From Paraburkholderia dilworthii (GTDB taxonomy: Bacteria > Pseudomonadota > Gammaproteobacteria > Burkholderiales > Burkholderiaceae), in NCBI RefSeq assembly GCF_000472525.1, contig NZ_AWZT01000001.1, positions 675,802 through 739,801 on the forward strand: 64,000 nt of DNA, in the 5' to 3' direction. A program made the translations under genes and the position numbers. Shown here piece after piece: positions 35,700 to 45,834 of this stretch (positions within the stretch are counted from its first letter, which is position 1; each line of letters opens with the position of its first letter). Under the pieces are notes generated by a model. It did not search any database and was not told the origin of the DNA. It was given only the letters and a program-made list of their open reading frames with translations.

Positions 35700-37763
35700 T
35701 CAGAAATCCTTGCAAAGGCGCAGCGCGTCGTAAATCGCGCCGTGAATGTTGTGCATGGAGATGCAGTCGCCGACGCGAAACAGCAGAAAGCGACCATTGC
35801 CGAGTTCTTCGGAAAGCGACGGCTGCGGCTCGGACGCGAAGAGCTTATGCACGTCGACCTGCCCGCGATTGACCGACTCGGGCTTGAGCTTCCAGTACAA
35901 CTCGTCATTCGGCGTGCTGCCGTTTTCGATCACGACCTGATCGACCGCGCGCTCTTCCTGCTCCTCGGTGTACTCGTTGCGGATCACGGCGATCTTCTTG
36001 CCGTCTTCCTCATACACCTTGTCGAGCCAGTAATTGGGCGTGTGCACAACGCCTTGCGCGTAGAGGCGTCGATAGAAAATCGGGAACGTGGTGCCGCCTA
36101 CGTCGTCGGCCACTTTCACGTCCGGCGTGACGATTTCCACATTCGAGCCGCGGCTCGAGATGAAATCGGCTACTCCGGCTCCGGCGTGCGTGCTGACGCC
36201 GTCATACACAAGTACGTTCTTACCCGGTTCGACCTTGCCCGAGAGCACGTCCCACGAACTCACCGCGAGACCAGCATCTACGCCCCACGCCGCGACTTGC
36301 GACGTGAACGCCGAGCCGCCCGTGGCCAGGACGATGATGTCCGGCTTCTCGGCCATGATGGTTTTTTCGTCGGCGGCGACACCCAGACGCCGATCGACGC
36401 CCAAGCGCTTCGTCTCCATGTCGAACCAGCGGACGATGCCCGCCATCTGCTCGCGCTGCGGCGCCTTTGCCGCGAGCATGATCTGGCCGCCCACATAGTC
36501 GTTCTTTTCGAACAGCACGACGTCATGACCGCGCGACTTCGCGACGCGCGCGGCTTCGAGTCCGGCCGGACCCGCACCGACTACGACGACCTTGCGCTTC
36601 GGCCCGTTCGTGCGCGCGATCACATGCGGCATGGTCGCTTCGCGCGAGGTCGCCGCATTCTGCACGCATAGAACATCGAGCCCGTTGTACTGGCGGTCGA
36701 TGCAATAGTTCGCGCCGACGCATTGCTTGATTTCGTCCTCGCGGCCATCGCGAATCTTGATGACCATATGCGGGTCGGCGATCTGCGCGCGCGTCATGCC
36801 GACCAGATCGACCATGCCGCTCGCGAGCAGACGCTCCGCCTGGCCCGCGTCGCGAATACTTTGCGCATGCATGACCGGAATCTTGACGACCGATTTGATG
36901 CCGGCCGCGAGATGCACGAAAGGCTCGGGCGGCAGCGCCATCGGCGGCATGCAGTTGGCGAGCGTGTTGTGCGTATCCGCGCCGGAGCCGATCACGCCGA
37001 GGTAATCGATCAGGCCGCTTTCGCTCATCGCCTGCGCTATTTCTTTCAGCTGCTCATGGTCGAGACCGTCTTCATGGAACTCATCGCCGCACATGCGCAA
37101 GCCCACGCAGAAATCCGGCCCCACTGCTTCACGCACGGCCTTCAATACTTCGACGCCGAAACGCAGGCGATTTTCGAGCGAGCCGCCCCATTCGTCGGTA
37201 CGAAAGTTGGTGCGTGGGCTCCAGAACTGATCGATCAGATGCTGGTGCGCCGCCGAGATTTCGACGCCGTCCATGCCGGCGTCCTTCACGCGTTTCGCGG
37301 CGGCCGCGAAGTCAGTGATAATGCGGCGAATCTCCTCGACCTCGATGATCTTCGCGTTGCCGCGATGCACCGGCTCACGCACGCCCGAAGGCGACATCAG
37401 ATGCGGCCAGTGCTCGCCATGAAACGCGGAGCGGCGGCCCATATGCGTGGCCTGAATCATGATCTTCGCGCCGTGCGCGTGCATCGCTTCGGCGAGCCGC
37501 GAGAGCGGATCGATGATCTTGTCGGTCGACAGATTCACCGACTTCCACCAGCCTTGCGGACTGTCGATCGATACCGGGCTCGAACCGCCGCACACGGCGA
37601 GGCCTACACCACCCTTGGCCTTTTCCTCGTAGTAACGGATATAACGGTCGCCAGGTAGCCCGCCCGGCTCCGCATACACCTCCGCATGCGCGGTGCTGAC
37701 GATGCGGTTGCGCAAAGTCAGCTTGTTCAGCGTGAGAGGTTTGAAAAGGTTCGGGTAACGCAT
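35700..37763 (-). CDS. dgcA: Dimethylglycine demethylase subunit, trimethylamine-dehydrogenase-like flavoprotein
   Basis: The 687-residue flavoprotein has an N-terminal FMN TIM barrel (TLRNRIVSTAHAEVYAEPGG, MDGVEISAAHQHLIDQF), an iron-sulfur region at about 348-366, and a C-terminal FAD/NAD domain (RKVVVVGAGPAGLEAARVA). It converts dimethylglycine to sarcosine plus formaldehyde. Relative to trimethylamine dehydrogenase (C-x2-C-x2-C-x11/12-C) the motif here is C348-x2-A351-x2-C354-x11-C366, so one expected [4Fe-4S] ligand is Ala; whether this is normal for DgcA proteins is unverified. It is the fourth gene of the minus-strand run starting at glyA. Confidence 0.92.
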   Translation of the reverse strand: MRYPNLFKPLTLNKLTLRNRIVSTAHAEVYAEPGGLPGDRYIRYYEEKAKGGVGLAVCGGSSPVSIDSPQGWWKSVNLSTDKIIDPLSRLAEAMHAHGAKIMIQATHMGRRSAFHGEHWPHLMSPSGVREPVHRGNAKIIEVEEIRRIITDFAAAAKRVKDAGMDGVEISAAHQHLIDQFWSPRTNFRTDEWGGSLENRLRFGVEVLKAVREAVGPDFCVGLRMCGDEFHEDGLDHEQLKEIAQAMSESGLIDYLGVIGSGADTHNTLANCMPPMALPPEPFVHLAAGIKSVVKIPVMHAQSIRDAGQAERLLASGMVDLVGMTRAQIADPHMVIKIRDGREDEIKQCVGANYCIDRQYNGLDVLCVQNAATSREATMPHVIARTNGPKRKVVVVGAGPAGLEAARVAKSRGHDVVLFEKNDYVGGQIMLAAKAPQREQMAGIVRWFDMETKRLGVDRRLGVAADEKTIMAEKPDIIVLATGGSAFTSQVAAWGVDAGLAVSSWDVLSGKVEPGKNVLVYDGVSTHAGAGVADFISSRGSNVEIVTPDVKVADDVGGTTFPIFYRRLYAQGVVHTPNYWLDKVYEEDGKKIAVIRNEYTEEQEERAVDQVVIENGSTPNDELYWKLKPESVNRGQVDVHKLFASEPQPSLSEELGNGRFLLFRVGDCISMHNIHGAIYDALRLCKDF

Positions 37764-37797
37764 CGCGATCGACCTCGGAATGATATGACTTGTAGTG

Positions 37798-38334
37798 CTA
37801 TGCCGTGAGCGGCGACACTTCGAACACGCAATGGTCGTGGCCTTCCGCCGCGCAGCGCGCTTCCTGCGATTTCGAAGGCGGACCCTTGCGTTGCGAATCG
37901 GGCGCCGTGTCGTTGACCCAGTCCATCGCGCCCGCGAACCAGCCGGCGAACATGTAGCAGAGCTTGCCTACTTTGCCCGGCTGCGCGAGTACAAACGACG
38001 AGTGATGCAGTTCAATGCGCGCATGAGAAGAAGACGGATCGCTTTCGGTGATCGTGAAGATGCCCCAGCCGCGTTGCGAAAGCCGCTTCAGGTAGTGCTC
38101 GAACACGGCCATGCCGGCAATGCCGTGCTGTTTGGCTTCCTTGTCGCACCAGAAGTACGCAGACTTGTAGCCGGCCTTATAGAGAATCTCTGCATACGTA
38201 TCGATGCCGAGCGCTTCTTCAACGGCGGTGTGGTTGTTCGTGAAGAAATGACGGGGCACGTACAGCATCGGCAGCGCGTCGGTGGTCCAGACGCCGGTGT
38301 TCGGATCGACGTCGATAGGCAGTTGGGGTTGCAT
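37798..38334 (-). CDS. DUF5943-type protein of the betaine catabolism operon
   Basis: This 178-residue protein resembles the conserved hypothetical encoded next to dgcA in Pseudomonas (PA5397 type). It has a V4R/heme-NO-binding-like look: FFTNNHTAVEEALGIDTYAE, LYKAGYKSAYFWCDKEAK, and a Cys/His-rich end (EARCAAEGHDHCVFEV) that could bind a metal. Its role is unknown, but its place between the dipeptidase gene and dgcA (34 bases) is conserved, which suggests a link to dimethylglycine demethylation. ATG 38334 is preferred over the open extension. Confidence 0.8.
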   Translation of the reverse strand: MQPQLPIDVDPNTGVWTTDALPMLYVPRHFFTNNHTAVEEALGIDTYAEILYKAGYKSAYFWCDKEAKQHGIAGMAVFEHYLKRLSQRGWGIFTITESDPSSSHARIELHHSSFVLAQPGKVGKLCYMFAGWFAGAMDWVNDTAPDSQRKGPPSKSQEARCAAEGHDHCVFEVSPLTA

Positions 38335-38386
38335 GTGGAAGACTCCGTTTTTATGGGGTGAATTCGTTTGGAAATGCGCGTGAAGG

Positions 38387-39358
38387 TCAGACCTTCCACA
38401 CTTCGCCGAATACCCGCACCCAGTTTTCACCCATGATCTTCTTGATGCGCGTCTCGCTCCAGCCCGCGCGTTCCATCGCAGCAGTCAGATTCGGAAACTC
38501 GCCGATCGTGCGGATGCCTTCCGGATTCACGACCTTGCCGAAATTCGTCAACTGGCGATAACGGCCCTTGTCGTGCGTGATCCAGTCGAAGAACTCCGTG
38601 CTATAGCCTTGCGTGAAGTCCGTGCCGATTCCAACCTGGTCTTCGCCGATCAGGTTCACCACGTACTCGATTGCTTCGATATAGTCTTCGACGGTCGCAT
38701 CGGCACCGCGCTTGAGGAACGGCGCGAACATCGTCACGCCGACAAAACCGCCGGCGTCCGCGATCTCTTTGAGTTGTTCATCGCTTTTGTTGCGCGGATG
38801 CTCTTTGAGTCCCGACGGGCAGCAATGCGAATAGCACACCGGCTTTTTCGACGCCGCAATCGCTTCGGACGAAGTTTTTCCGCCGACATGCGAGAGATCG
38901 ACCATGATGCCGACGCGATTCATCTCCTGAATCACTTCGCGGCCATAACCGGACAGTCCACCGTCGCGCTCGTAGCAACCGGTGCCGACGAGATTCTGCG
39001 TGTTGTAGCACAGCTGCACGACGTTCACGCCGAGGTCCTTGAATGCCTCGATATAGCCAAGGTTGTCCTCGAATGCATGCGCATTCTGGAAACCGAAAAT
39101 AATGCCCGTCTTGTTCTCTTTCTTTGCGCGGAAGATGTCGTCGGTGGTACGCACGAGCGTGAGGATCTCGCCATACTCACGGATCTGCTGCTTCATTTCA
39201 GCGATGTTATCGACGGTCTTCTGAAAGCTCTCCCACACCGACACCGTGCAATTCACCGCGGTTACGCCGCCTTTGCGCATGTCTTCGAACACCGATCGCT
39301 CGAACTTCGAAATGTTCAAACCGTCGATGATGATGCTGTTTTCGTGCAGATTGCTCAT
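38387..39358 (-). CDS. Membrane dipeptidase (renal dipeptidase-like metallohydrolase)
   Basis: This 323-residue M19-family enzyme has the amidohydrolase-like beta-barrel with IIIDGLNISKFERSVFEDM at the start, MVDLSHVGGKTSSEAIAAS (zinc ligand region), VCYSHCCPSGLKEHPRN and VGIGTDFTQGY. Despite the name there is no signal peptide, so it is cytosolic. The PA5396-type dipeptidase is conserved beside dgcAB in betaine degraders; its substrate there is unknown. The usual HxD at the N-terminus is replaced by DGL, so metal binding may differ. GGAG precedes ATG 39358, 16 bases after glyA. Confidence 0.85.
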   Translation of the reverse strand: MSNLHENSIIIDGLNISKFERSVFEDMRKGGVTAVNCTVSVWESFQKTVDNIAEMKQQIREYGEILTLVRTTDDIFRAKKENKTGIIFGFQNAHAFEDNLGYIEAFKDLGVNVVQLCYNTQNLVGTGCYERDGGLSGYGREVIQEMNRVGIMVDLSHVGGKTSSEAIAASKKPVCYSHCCPSGLKEHPRNKSDEQLKEIADAGGFVGVTMFAPFLKRGADATVEDYIEAIEYVVNLIGEDQVGIGTDFTQGYSTEFFDWITHDKGRYRQLTNFGKVVNPEGIRTIGEFPNLTAAMERAGWSETRIKKIMGENWVRVFGEVWKV

Positions 39359-39374
39359 CGTGTGCTCCAGGTGC

Positions 39375-40649
39375 TCAGTAGATGGGGAAGCGCTCGCACA
39401 GCGCGAAGATTTCGCGGCGCACGCGTTGTTCGGTAGGCGCATGGCCTTCGGGATGATCGCGCAGCGAATCGAGCACCTCCACGATCAACCGGCCCACGTC
39501 GCGGAACTCATTCACGCCGAAGCCGCGCGTCGTGCCCGCCGGTGTGCCCAGGCGCACGCCCGAGGTCACCGTCGGCTTTTCCGTGTCGAACGGAATGCCG
39601 TTCTTGTTGCAGGTAATGCCCGCGCGTTCGAGTGCCTGCTCGACCTGATTGCCCTTGAGCCCCTTCGGTCGCAAGTCGACCAGCAGCAGATGGTTGTCCG
39701 TTCCGCCCGTCACGAGATCGACGCCGCCTGCTTTCAGCACTTCGCCGAGTGCCTGCGCGTTGGCGAGCACATTGTCGATATAGGCCTTGAAACCCGGTTG
39801 CAGCGCCTCGCCGAACGCAACTGCCTTTCCGGCGATCACATGCATCAGTGGGCCGCCTTGCAAACCTGGGAACACCGCGGAGTTGATCTTCTTCGCGATG
39901 TCTTCGTCATTCGTCAGCACAAAGCCGCCGCGCGGGCCGCGCAACGTTTTGTGCGTGGTCGATGTGACCACATGCGCATGCTCGACAGGATTCGCATGAC
40001 GTCCGGCCGCGATTACGCCGGCGATATGCGCCATATCCACCATCAGCTTCGCACCGACGCTATCGGCAATCGCGCGCAGCCGCTTGAAATCGAGCGCGCG
40101 CGGATAGGCCGAGAAGCCGGCGATCAGCAGCGCGGGCTTATGCTGCTGCGCGAGTTCTTCAATTTGCTCGTAGTCGATCAGCAGCGTGTCGCGGCTGACG
40201 CCGTACTGCACCGCGTTGAACCACTTGCCCGACATCGCGGGCTTCGCACCGTGCGTGAGGTGGCCGCCCGCGTCGAGCGACATGCCGAGCACCGTGTCGC
40301 CCGGCTTCACCAGCGCGAGCATCACTGCACCGTTTGCCTGCGCACCGGAATGCGGCTGGACGTTGGCGAATTTAGCGTTGAACAGTTGCTTGATGCGCTC
40401 GATCGCAAGCGTTTCGATTTCGTCGACGTATTCGCAACCGCCGTAGTAACGCTTCCCCGGATAGCCTTCCGCATACTTGTTCGTCAGCACCGAGCCTTGT
40501 GCTTCGAGCACCGCGCGCGACACGATGTTTTCCGACGCGATCAGTTCGACTTGCGACTGCTGGCGCTCGAGCTCTTTCAAAATTGCGCCGCGCACCGCCT
40601 GATCGCGCGTGGCCAGCGATTCTTCGAAGAAAGGATTCGGATTCGACAT
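39375..40649 (-). CDS. glyA: Serine hydroxymethyltransferase
   Basis: GlyA interconverts glycine plus methylene-THF and serine. The 424-residue PLP enzyme has the lysine motif [32 protein letters not shown] and [19 protein letters not shown]. At the head of the run glyA-dipeptidase-DUF5943-dgcAB-etfAB-gbcAB it serves to combine glycine and the C1 unit released by demethylation into serine. A second housekeeping copy is likely elsewhere in the genome, as in Pseudomonas (glyA1). Confidence 0.95.
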   Translation of the reverse strand: MSNPNPFFEESLATRDQAVRGAILKELERQQSQVELIASENIVSRAVLEAQGSVLTNKYAEGYPGKRYYGGCEYVDEIETLAIERIKQLFNAKFANVQPHSGAQANGAVMLALVKPGDTVLGMSLDAGGHLTHGAKPAMSGKWFNAVQYGVSRDTLLIDYEQIEELAQQHKPALLIAGFSAYPRALDFKRLRAIADSVGAKLMVDMAHIAGVIAAGRHANPVEHAHVVTSTTHKTLRGPRGGFVLTNDEDIAKKINSAVFPGLQGGPLMHVIAGKAVAFGEALQPGFKAYIDNVLANAQALGEVLKAGGVDLVTGGTDNHLLLVDLRPKGLKGNQVEQALERAGITCNKNGIPFDTEKPTVTSGVRLGTPAGTTRGFGVNEFRDVGRLIVEVLDSLRDHPEGHAPTEQRVRREIFALCERFPIY

Positions 40650-41148
40650 GAAAGGTCCGTGAAGTCGTTGACGGGAAGGCCCGGAAGCGGCGCTGGAGCT
40701 GCGCCTGGCGCCTGCTGCTGCCGGCTTGCATTGCGTCTATTCTTGACGCTTGCATCGCGCGTCAATTTATGAATTCAGACGCGTTCTTTGCCTTTTCCGC
40801 CATGAGCGACCTTTTTCGACAAGTCGCTTCGAAAACTCTCGCCAACGGGTTGAGCGTTCGTCGGTAATCACCCTCAATCACCCTACGCAACCACTGACTG
40901 AAATGCCGAACGATCGTTCGTTGCGGGTCGCGATGCTGCACTGCGGCCGAACGAAGTGTGCGTCCGAGGTGCGGATTTGAAGATGGGCCGCGCCGTTGTG
41001 GTGCCGTTTCCGGCGCGTTCGATCCAACAACATCGGCAACCGAGGGTTTAGCCTGATGGCATGGTAGTTGCGCTAGTCCTCAAAATTGCATAAGTCGCTG
41101 TTCCCCACGGCGACGCGACACTACAGATTCCAAGGAATCATTCCTCAC
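40650..41148. other. Divergent intergenic region between glyA and gbdR
   Basis: About 500 bases separate glyA (minus) and gbdR (plus). It must hold promoters for both. A 7-bp inverted repeat TTGACGC-N9-GCGTCAA at 40743-40765 is the clearest structured element. Short open frames in it have shadow-like composition and I do not support a gene. Confidence 0.55.
40743..40765. promoter_or_regulatory. Candidate operator upstream of glyA
   Basis: TTGACGC (40743-40749) and GCGTCAA (40759-40765) form a perfect inverted repeat with a 9-base spacer about 94 bases upstream of the glyA start. Position suits an activator such as GbdR, but I have no site consensus to test it against. Confidence 0.4.
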
Positions 41149-42144
41149 ATGTCCACCGATCGCACGGCGTCACTGTCGCATTTCGCCTTCATGCCCGTTC
41201 CGAACTTCACGATGATCGCGTTCACCAATGCGATTGAAGTACTGCGCATGGCGAACTACCTGACGGGACAGACGCTTTATCGCTGGTCGATCGTGAGTCC
41301 CGAAGGCGGACCAGTGGCGGCAAGCAATGGGCTGTCAGTCGATACGGGTCCTGTCGAATGCGTCGGCCAGCCGGACATCGTGTTCGTGATCGGCGGCATC
41401 GACGTGCAGCGCGCGACCACTCAGGCCCATCTCTCCGCATTGCGCCGCTTCGCGCGCATGGGCTGTGTGCTCGGCAGCCTGTGTACGGGCACCTATGCGC
41501 TCGCGCGTGCAGGTCTGCTCGCAGGCTACGCATGTGCGATTCACTGGGAGAACATGTCGGCGCTGAAAGAAGAATTCCCCGACACGCGTTTTCTGAAAGA
41601 ACTATTCGTGATCGATCGCGATCGCGTGACTTGCACAGGCGGTGTTGCGCCGCTCGACATGATGCTGAACCTGATCGCCCCGCGCGTCGGCACGGCGCGT
41701 GTGACGCAGATCGCTGAACAGTTCATCGTCGAACATGTGCGCGATACGAGCGCGCAACAGAAGATGCCGCTCGTCGCGCGGCTCGGTTCGGCCAACAAGT
41801 CGCTCTTCGAAGTGATTTCGCTGATGGAGAACAACATCGAAGAGCCGCTCTCACGCGAGGAACTCGCAAGGCTCGCCGGCATGTCGCAACGCCAGTTGCA
41901 GCGCCTCTTCCGCGAGCATCTGGGCATGACGCCCACGCATTACTATCTGACGCTGCGCTTGCGGCGCGCGCGCGAGCTGCTGCTGCAAACCGATATGTCG
42001 ATCATGAACATCACGATGGCGTGCGGCTTCCAGTCGGCCTGCCACTTCTCGAAGAGCTATCGCGATGCGTTCGGCACCGCGCCCACACGCGAACGTCGCA
42101 AGCAGGCTCCTTCGCTCGCGTCTGCGCCTGTGATGGCGGCTTGA
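41149..42144 (+). CDS. gbdR: GATase1-like AraC family regulator of glycine betaine catabolism
   Basis: The 331-residue protein has an N-terminal DJ-1/PfpI-like (GATase1) domain (HFAFMPVPNFTMIAFTNAIE, VLGSLCTGTYALARAGLLAG) and a C-terminal AraC double helix-turn-helix (SREELARLAGMSQRQLQRLF, MNITMACGFQSACHFSKSY). This architecture and its place between the betaine and choline genes match GbdR, which senses glycine betaine and dimethylglycine and activates gbcAB, dgcAB, and sox genes. ATG 41149 is chosen since conservation begins soon after it. Confidence 0.92.
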   Translation: MSTDRTASLSHFAFMPVPNFTMIAFTNAIEVLRMANYLTGQTLYRWSIVSPEGGPVAASNGLSVDTGPVECVGQPDIVFVIGGIDVQRATTQAHLSALRRFARMGCVLGSLCTGTYALARAGLLAGYACAIHWENMSALKEEFPDTRFLKELFVIDRDRVTCTGGVAPLDMMLNLIAPRVGTARVTQIAEQFIVEHVRDTSAQQKMPLVARLGSANKSLFEVISLMENNIEEPLSREELARLAGMSQRQLQRLFREHLGMTPTHYYLTLRLRRARELLLQTDMSIMNITMACGFQSACHFSKSYRDAFGTAPTRERRKQAPSLASAPVMAA

Positions 42145-42173
42145 AACAGCGTCACGCAATCGTCGTCAGACAA

Positions 42174-42206
42174 AAACGCGTTGAACGGAATCCGTTCAAC
42201 GCGTTT
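42174..42206. terminator. Bidirectional terminator between gbdR and fdhA
   Basis: AAACGCGTTGAACGGA and TCCGTTCAACGCGTTT form a 16-bp perfect stem around one base, folding in practice with a short loop, flanked by A and T runs. It lies between convergent genes. Confidence 0.85.
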
Positions 42207-42238
42207 CTCTTTTCACGAGCCGTAATTCTATGTGGCGA

Positions 42239-43438
42239 TCAAGCCGCCTTCAGCAAGCCGTGCGGATCGATAACAAACTTGCGCGGTGCGCCGCCATCGA
42301 ACTGACGGTAACCATCAGGCGCCTGATCGAGCGATACCACGGTCACGTTCACGATGTCCGCAATCGGCAAGCGGTCCCACAAGATCGCCTGCATCAGATT
42401 ATGGTTGTACTTCATCACCGGTGTTTGGCCCGTATGGAACGAATGCGACTTGGCCCAGCCGAGCCCGAAACGGATGCTCAGGCTGCCCTTGCGTGCGGCC
42501 GGGTCCACGGCGCCGGGATCGTCTGTGACGTATAACCCCGGAATGCCGATGGCGCCCGCTGCACGTGTGATTTCCATTAGCGAATTGAGCACCGTGGCCG
42601 GCGCTTCTTCGTGTGAGCCGCTGCTTCCGTGACCGTGCGCCTCGAAGCCGACGCAGTCCACCGCGCAGTCCACTTCCGGCTTGCCGAGAATCTGCTCGAT
42701 CTGTTCACCGAGCGTCGCGTCTTTCGACAGATCGACCGTCTCGAAGCCCATCTTGCGCGCATGCGCGAGGCGCGCTTCGTTCATGTCGCCGACAATCGTG
42801 CAGGCCGCGCCCAGCAGGCGTGCCGACGCCGCCGCCGCCATGCCGACCGGCCCCGCGCCCGCGATGTACACCGTCGAGCCCGGCTTTACGCCCGCCATGA
42901 CGGCGCCGTGATAACCGGTCGGCAGAATGTCGGATAGACACGTCAGGTCGCGGATTTTCGACATCGCCTGCGCACGGTCGGGGAATTTCAGCAAGTTGAA
43001 ATCGGCGTACGGCACCAGCACGTACTCGGCCTGGCCGCCGATCCAGCCGCCCATGTCCACATATCCGTAAGCGCCGCCCGCGCGTGACGGGTTCACGTTC
43101 AGGCACACACCGGTGTGCTGCGACTTGCAGGTCGGACACCGTCCGCAAGCCACGTTGAACGGCACCGACACGAGATCGCCGATGCTGAGCGTCTCGACGT
43201 CGCGGCCCACTTCGATCACCTCGCCGGTAATTTCGTGGCCGAGCACGAGGCCGACCTCGGCGGTGGTGCGGCCGCGCACCATGTGCTGGTCCGAGCCGCA
43301 AATATTGGTGCTGACAACTTTCAGGATCACGCCGTGGCCGATCGCGCGGCCACGTGGATCGACCATCTTCGGATAGTCGATCGATTGCACTTCCACCTTG
43401 CCCTGCCCGAGATACACGACGCCGCGATTGCTGCTCAT
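42239..43438 (-). CDS. fdhA: Glutathione-independent formaldehyde dehydrogenase
   Basis: This 399-residue zinc-dependent dehydrogenase has the catalytic zinc site in NICGSDQHMVRG and LVLGHEITGE, a structural zinc cluster (ACGRCPTCKSQHTGVC) and the NAD motif IAGAGPVGMAAAASA. It oxidises formaldehyde to formate using tightly bound NAD, as in Pseudomonas putida FDH. It detoxifies formaldehyde from the betaine, dimethylglycine and sarcosine demethylations. It is divergent from betI, across the BetI-like operator. Confidence 0.93.
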   Translation of the reverse strand: MSSNRGVVYLGQGKVEVQSIDYPKMVDPRGRAIGHGVILKVVSTNICGSDQHMVRGRTTAEVGLVLGHEITGEVIEVGRDVETLSIGDLVSVPFNVACGRCPTCKSQHTGVCLNVNPSRAGGAYGYVDMGGWIGGQAEYVLVPYADFNLLKFPDRAQAMSKIRDLTCLSDILPTGYHGAVMAGVKPGSTVYIAGAGPVGMAAAASARLLGAACTIVGDMNEARLAHARKMGFETVDLSKDATLGEQIEQILGKPEVDCAVDCVGFEAHGHGSSGSHEEAPATVLNSLMEITRAAGAIGIPGLYVTDDPGAVDPAARKGSLSIRFGLGWAKSHSFHTGQTPVMKYNHNLMQAILWDRLPIADIVNVTVVSLDQAPDGYRQFDGGAPRKFVIDPHGLLKAA

Positions 43439-43583
43439 TGAATGTCTCCGTGTCTTGTGAGCGGCGCGCCGCCTGTACGCCGCACGCCGTTCAACGAGCG
43501 TAGCGCCCGCTGCGAGCAAGCACCTGCATCGAACGCGACATCGGTTTGGCTGGAACCGACATCGCCGGAATCACCCGTTTTTA

Positions 43584-43617
43584 TTGATTGACCGTTCAAT
43601 ATAAAAAAACTACGATG
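43584..43617 (+). promoter_or_regulatory. betIBA promoter with BetI-type operator
   Basis: ATTGA-N8-TCAAT (43584-43601) is an inverted repeat of the BetI box kind. It overlaps a -35 hexamer TTGACC (43589-43594), which is 17 bases from a -10 TACGAT (43612-43617). Binding of BetI would block the promoter, the known choline-relieved autorepression. Confidence 0.65.
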
Positions 43618-43678
43618 CCCCGATCGGATAGTTGGGCAAAGTGCCCGCTGTGAGTCGTTCAATCTTCACATCATCGTC

Positions 43679-44266
43679 ATGCCCAAGCTCGGAATGCGCG
43701 AGATTCGCCGCGCACAATTGATCGACGCCACCTTGCTCACCATCGACCAGACCGGTCTGGCGGGCGCGACGCTCGCGTCGGTCGCGCAGCGCGCGAGCAT
43801 TTCGACCGGCATCGTCAGCCACTATTTCGGCGACAAGGACGGCCTGCTCGAAGCCACCATGCGCCACATACTGCGCGATCTGTGGCACGCCACCTCACGT
43901 CGGCGCCGTGCGGCGAGGGCCGATCCGCGTTCCAAGCTGCGAGCGGTGGTTGCGGCCAATTTCGATGCTGAGCAAACGAGCGCGCCGGTGATGAAGACGT
44001 GGCTCGCGTTCTGGTCGGAGAGCATGCACAAGCCGCAACTGCGTCGGCTGCAATACGTGAACACGCGGCGCCTTAACTCGAATCTGTGCGCTGATTTTGC
44101 CAAAGCAATGCCGCGTGCAGCCGCGCGGCGGGCGGCGAGCGGTCTCGCTGCATTAATCGACGGACTGTGGCTGCGCGGCGCGCTGTCGGGCGAACCGTTC
44201 GACACTAAGGCGGCATTACGCGTGGCAAACGAATATATCGACCTGGTGCTGGCGGCGCACGAATAA
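43679..44266 (+). CDS. betI: Choline-responsive TetR repressor
   Basis: The 195-residue protein has a TetR helix-turn-helix ([32 protein letters not shown]) and the BetI ligand domain ([36 protein letters not shown]). BetI represses betIBA and is released by choline. It is 87 bases upstream of betB. The last codons and stop are part of a 12-bp tandem repeat. Confidence 0.95.
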   Translation: MPKLGMREIRRAQLIDATLLTIDQTGLAGATLASVAQRASISTGIVSHYFGDKDGLLEATMRHILRDLWHATSRRRRAARADPRSKLRAVVAANFDAEQTSAPVMKTWLAFWSESMHKPQLRRLQYVNTRRLNSNLCADFAKAMPRAAARRAASGLAALIDGLWLRGALSGEPFDTKAALRVANEYIDLVLAAHE

Positions 44267-44302
44267 GCACCCGAATAAGCGCACGAGCAAGCGCACGAAC
44301 AA
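44255..44302 (+). repeat. 12-bp tandem repeat across the betI stop codon
   Basis: Four adjacent 12-base units, GCGCACGAATAA, GCACCCGAATAA, GCGCACGAGCAA and GCGCACGAACAA, begin in the last four codons of betI. The unit length keeps the reading frame, and the first unit supplies the TAA stop. Confidence 0.8.
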
Positions 44303-44353
44303 GCACACATCGCGCACGCAAGAACCGGCGATGTTTTTACCAAGGAGCAAATC

Positions 44354-45823
<1,470 letters not shown>

Positions 45824-45834
45824 GGGGCGCAGCC

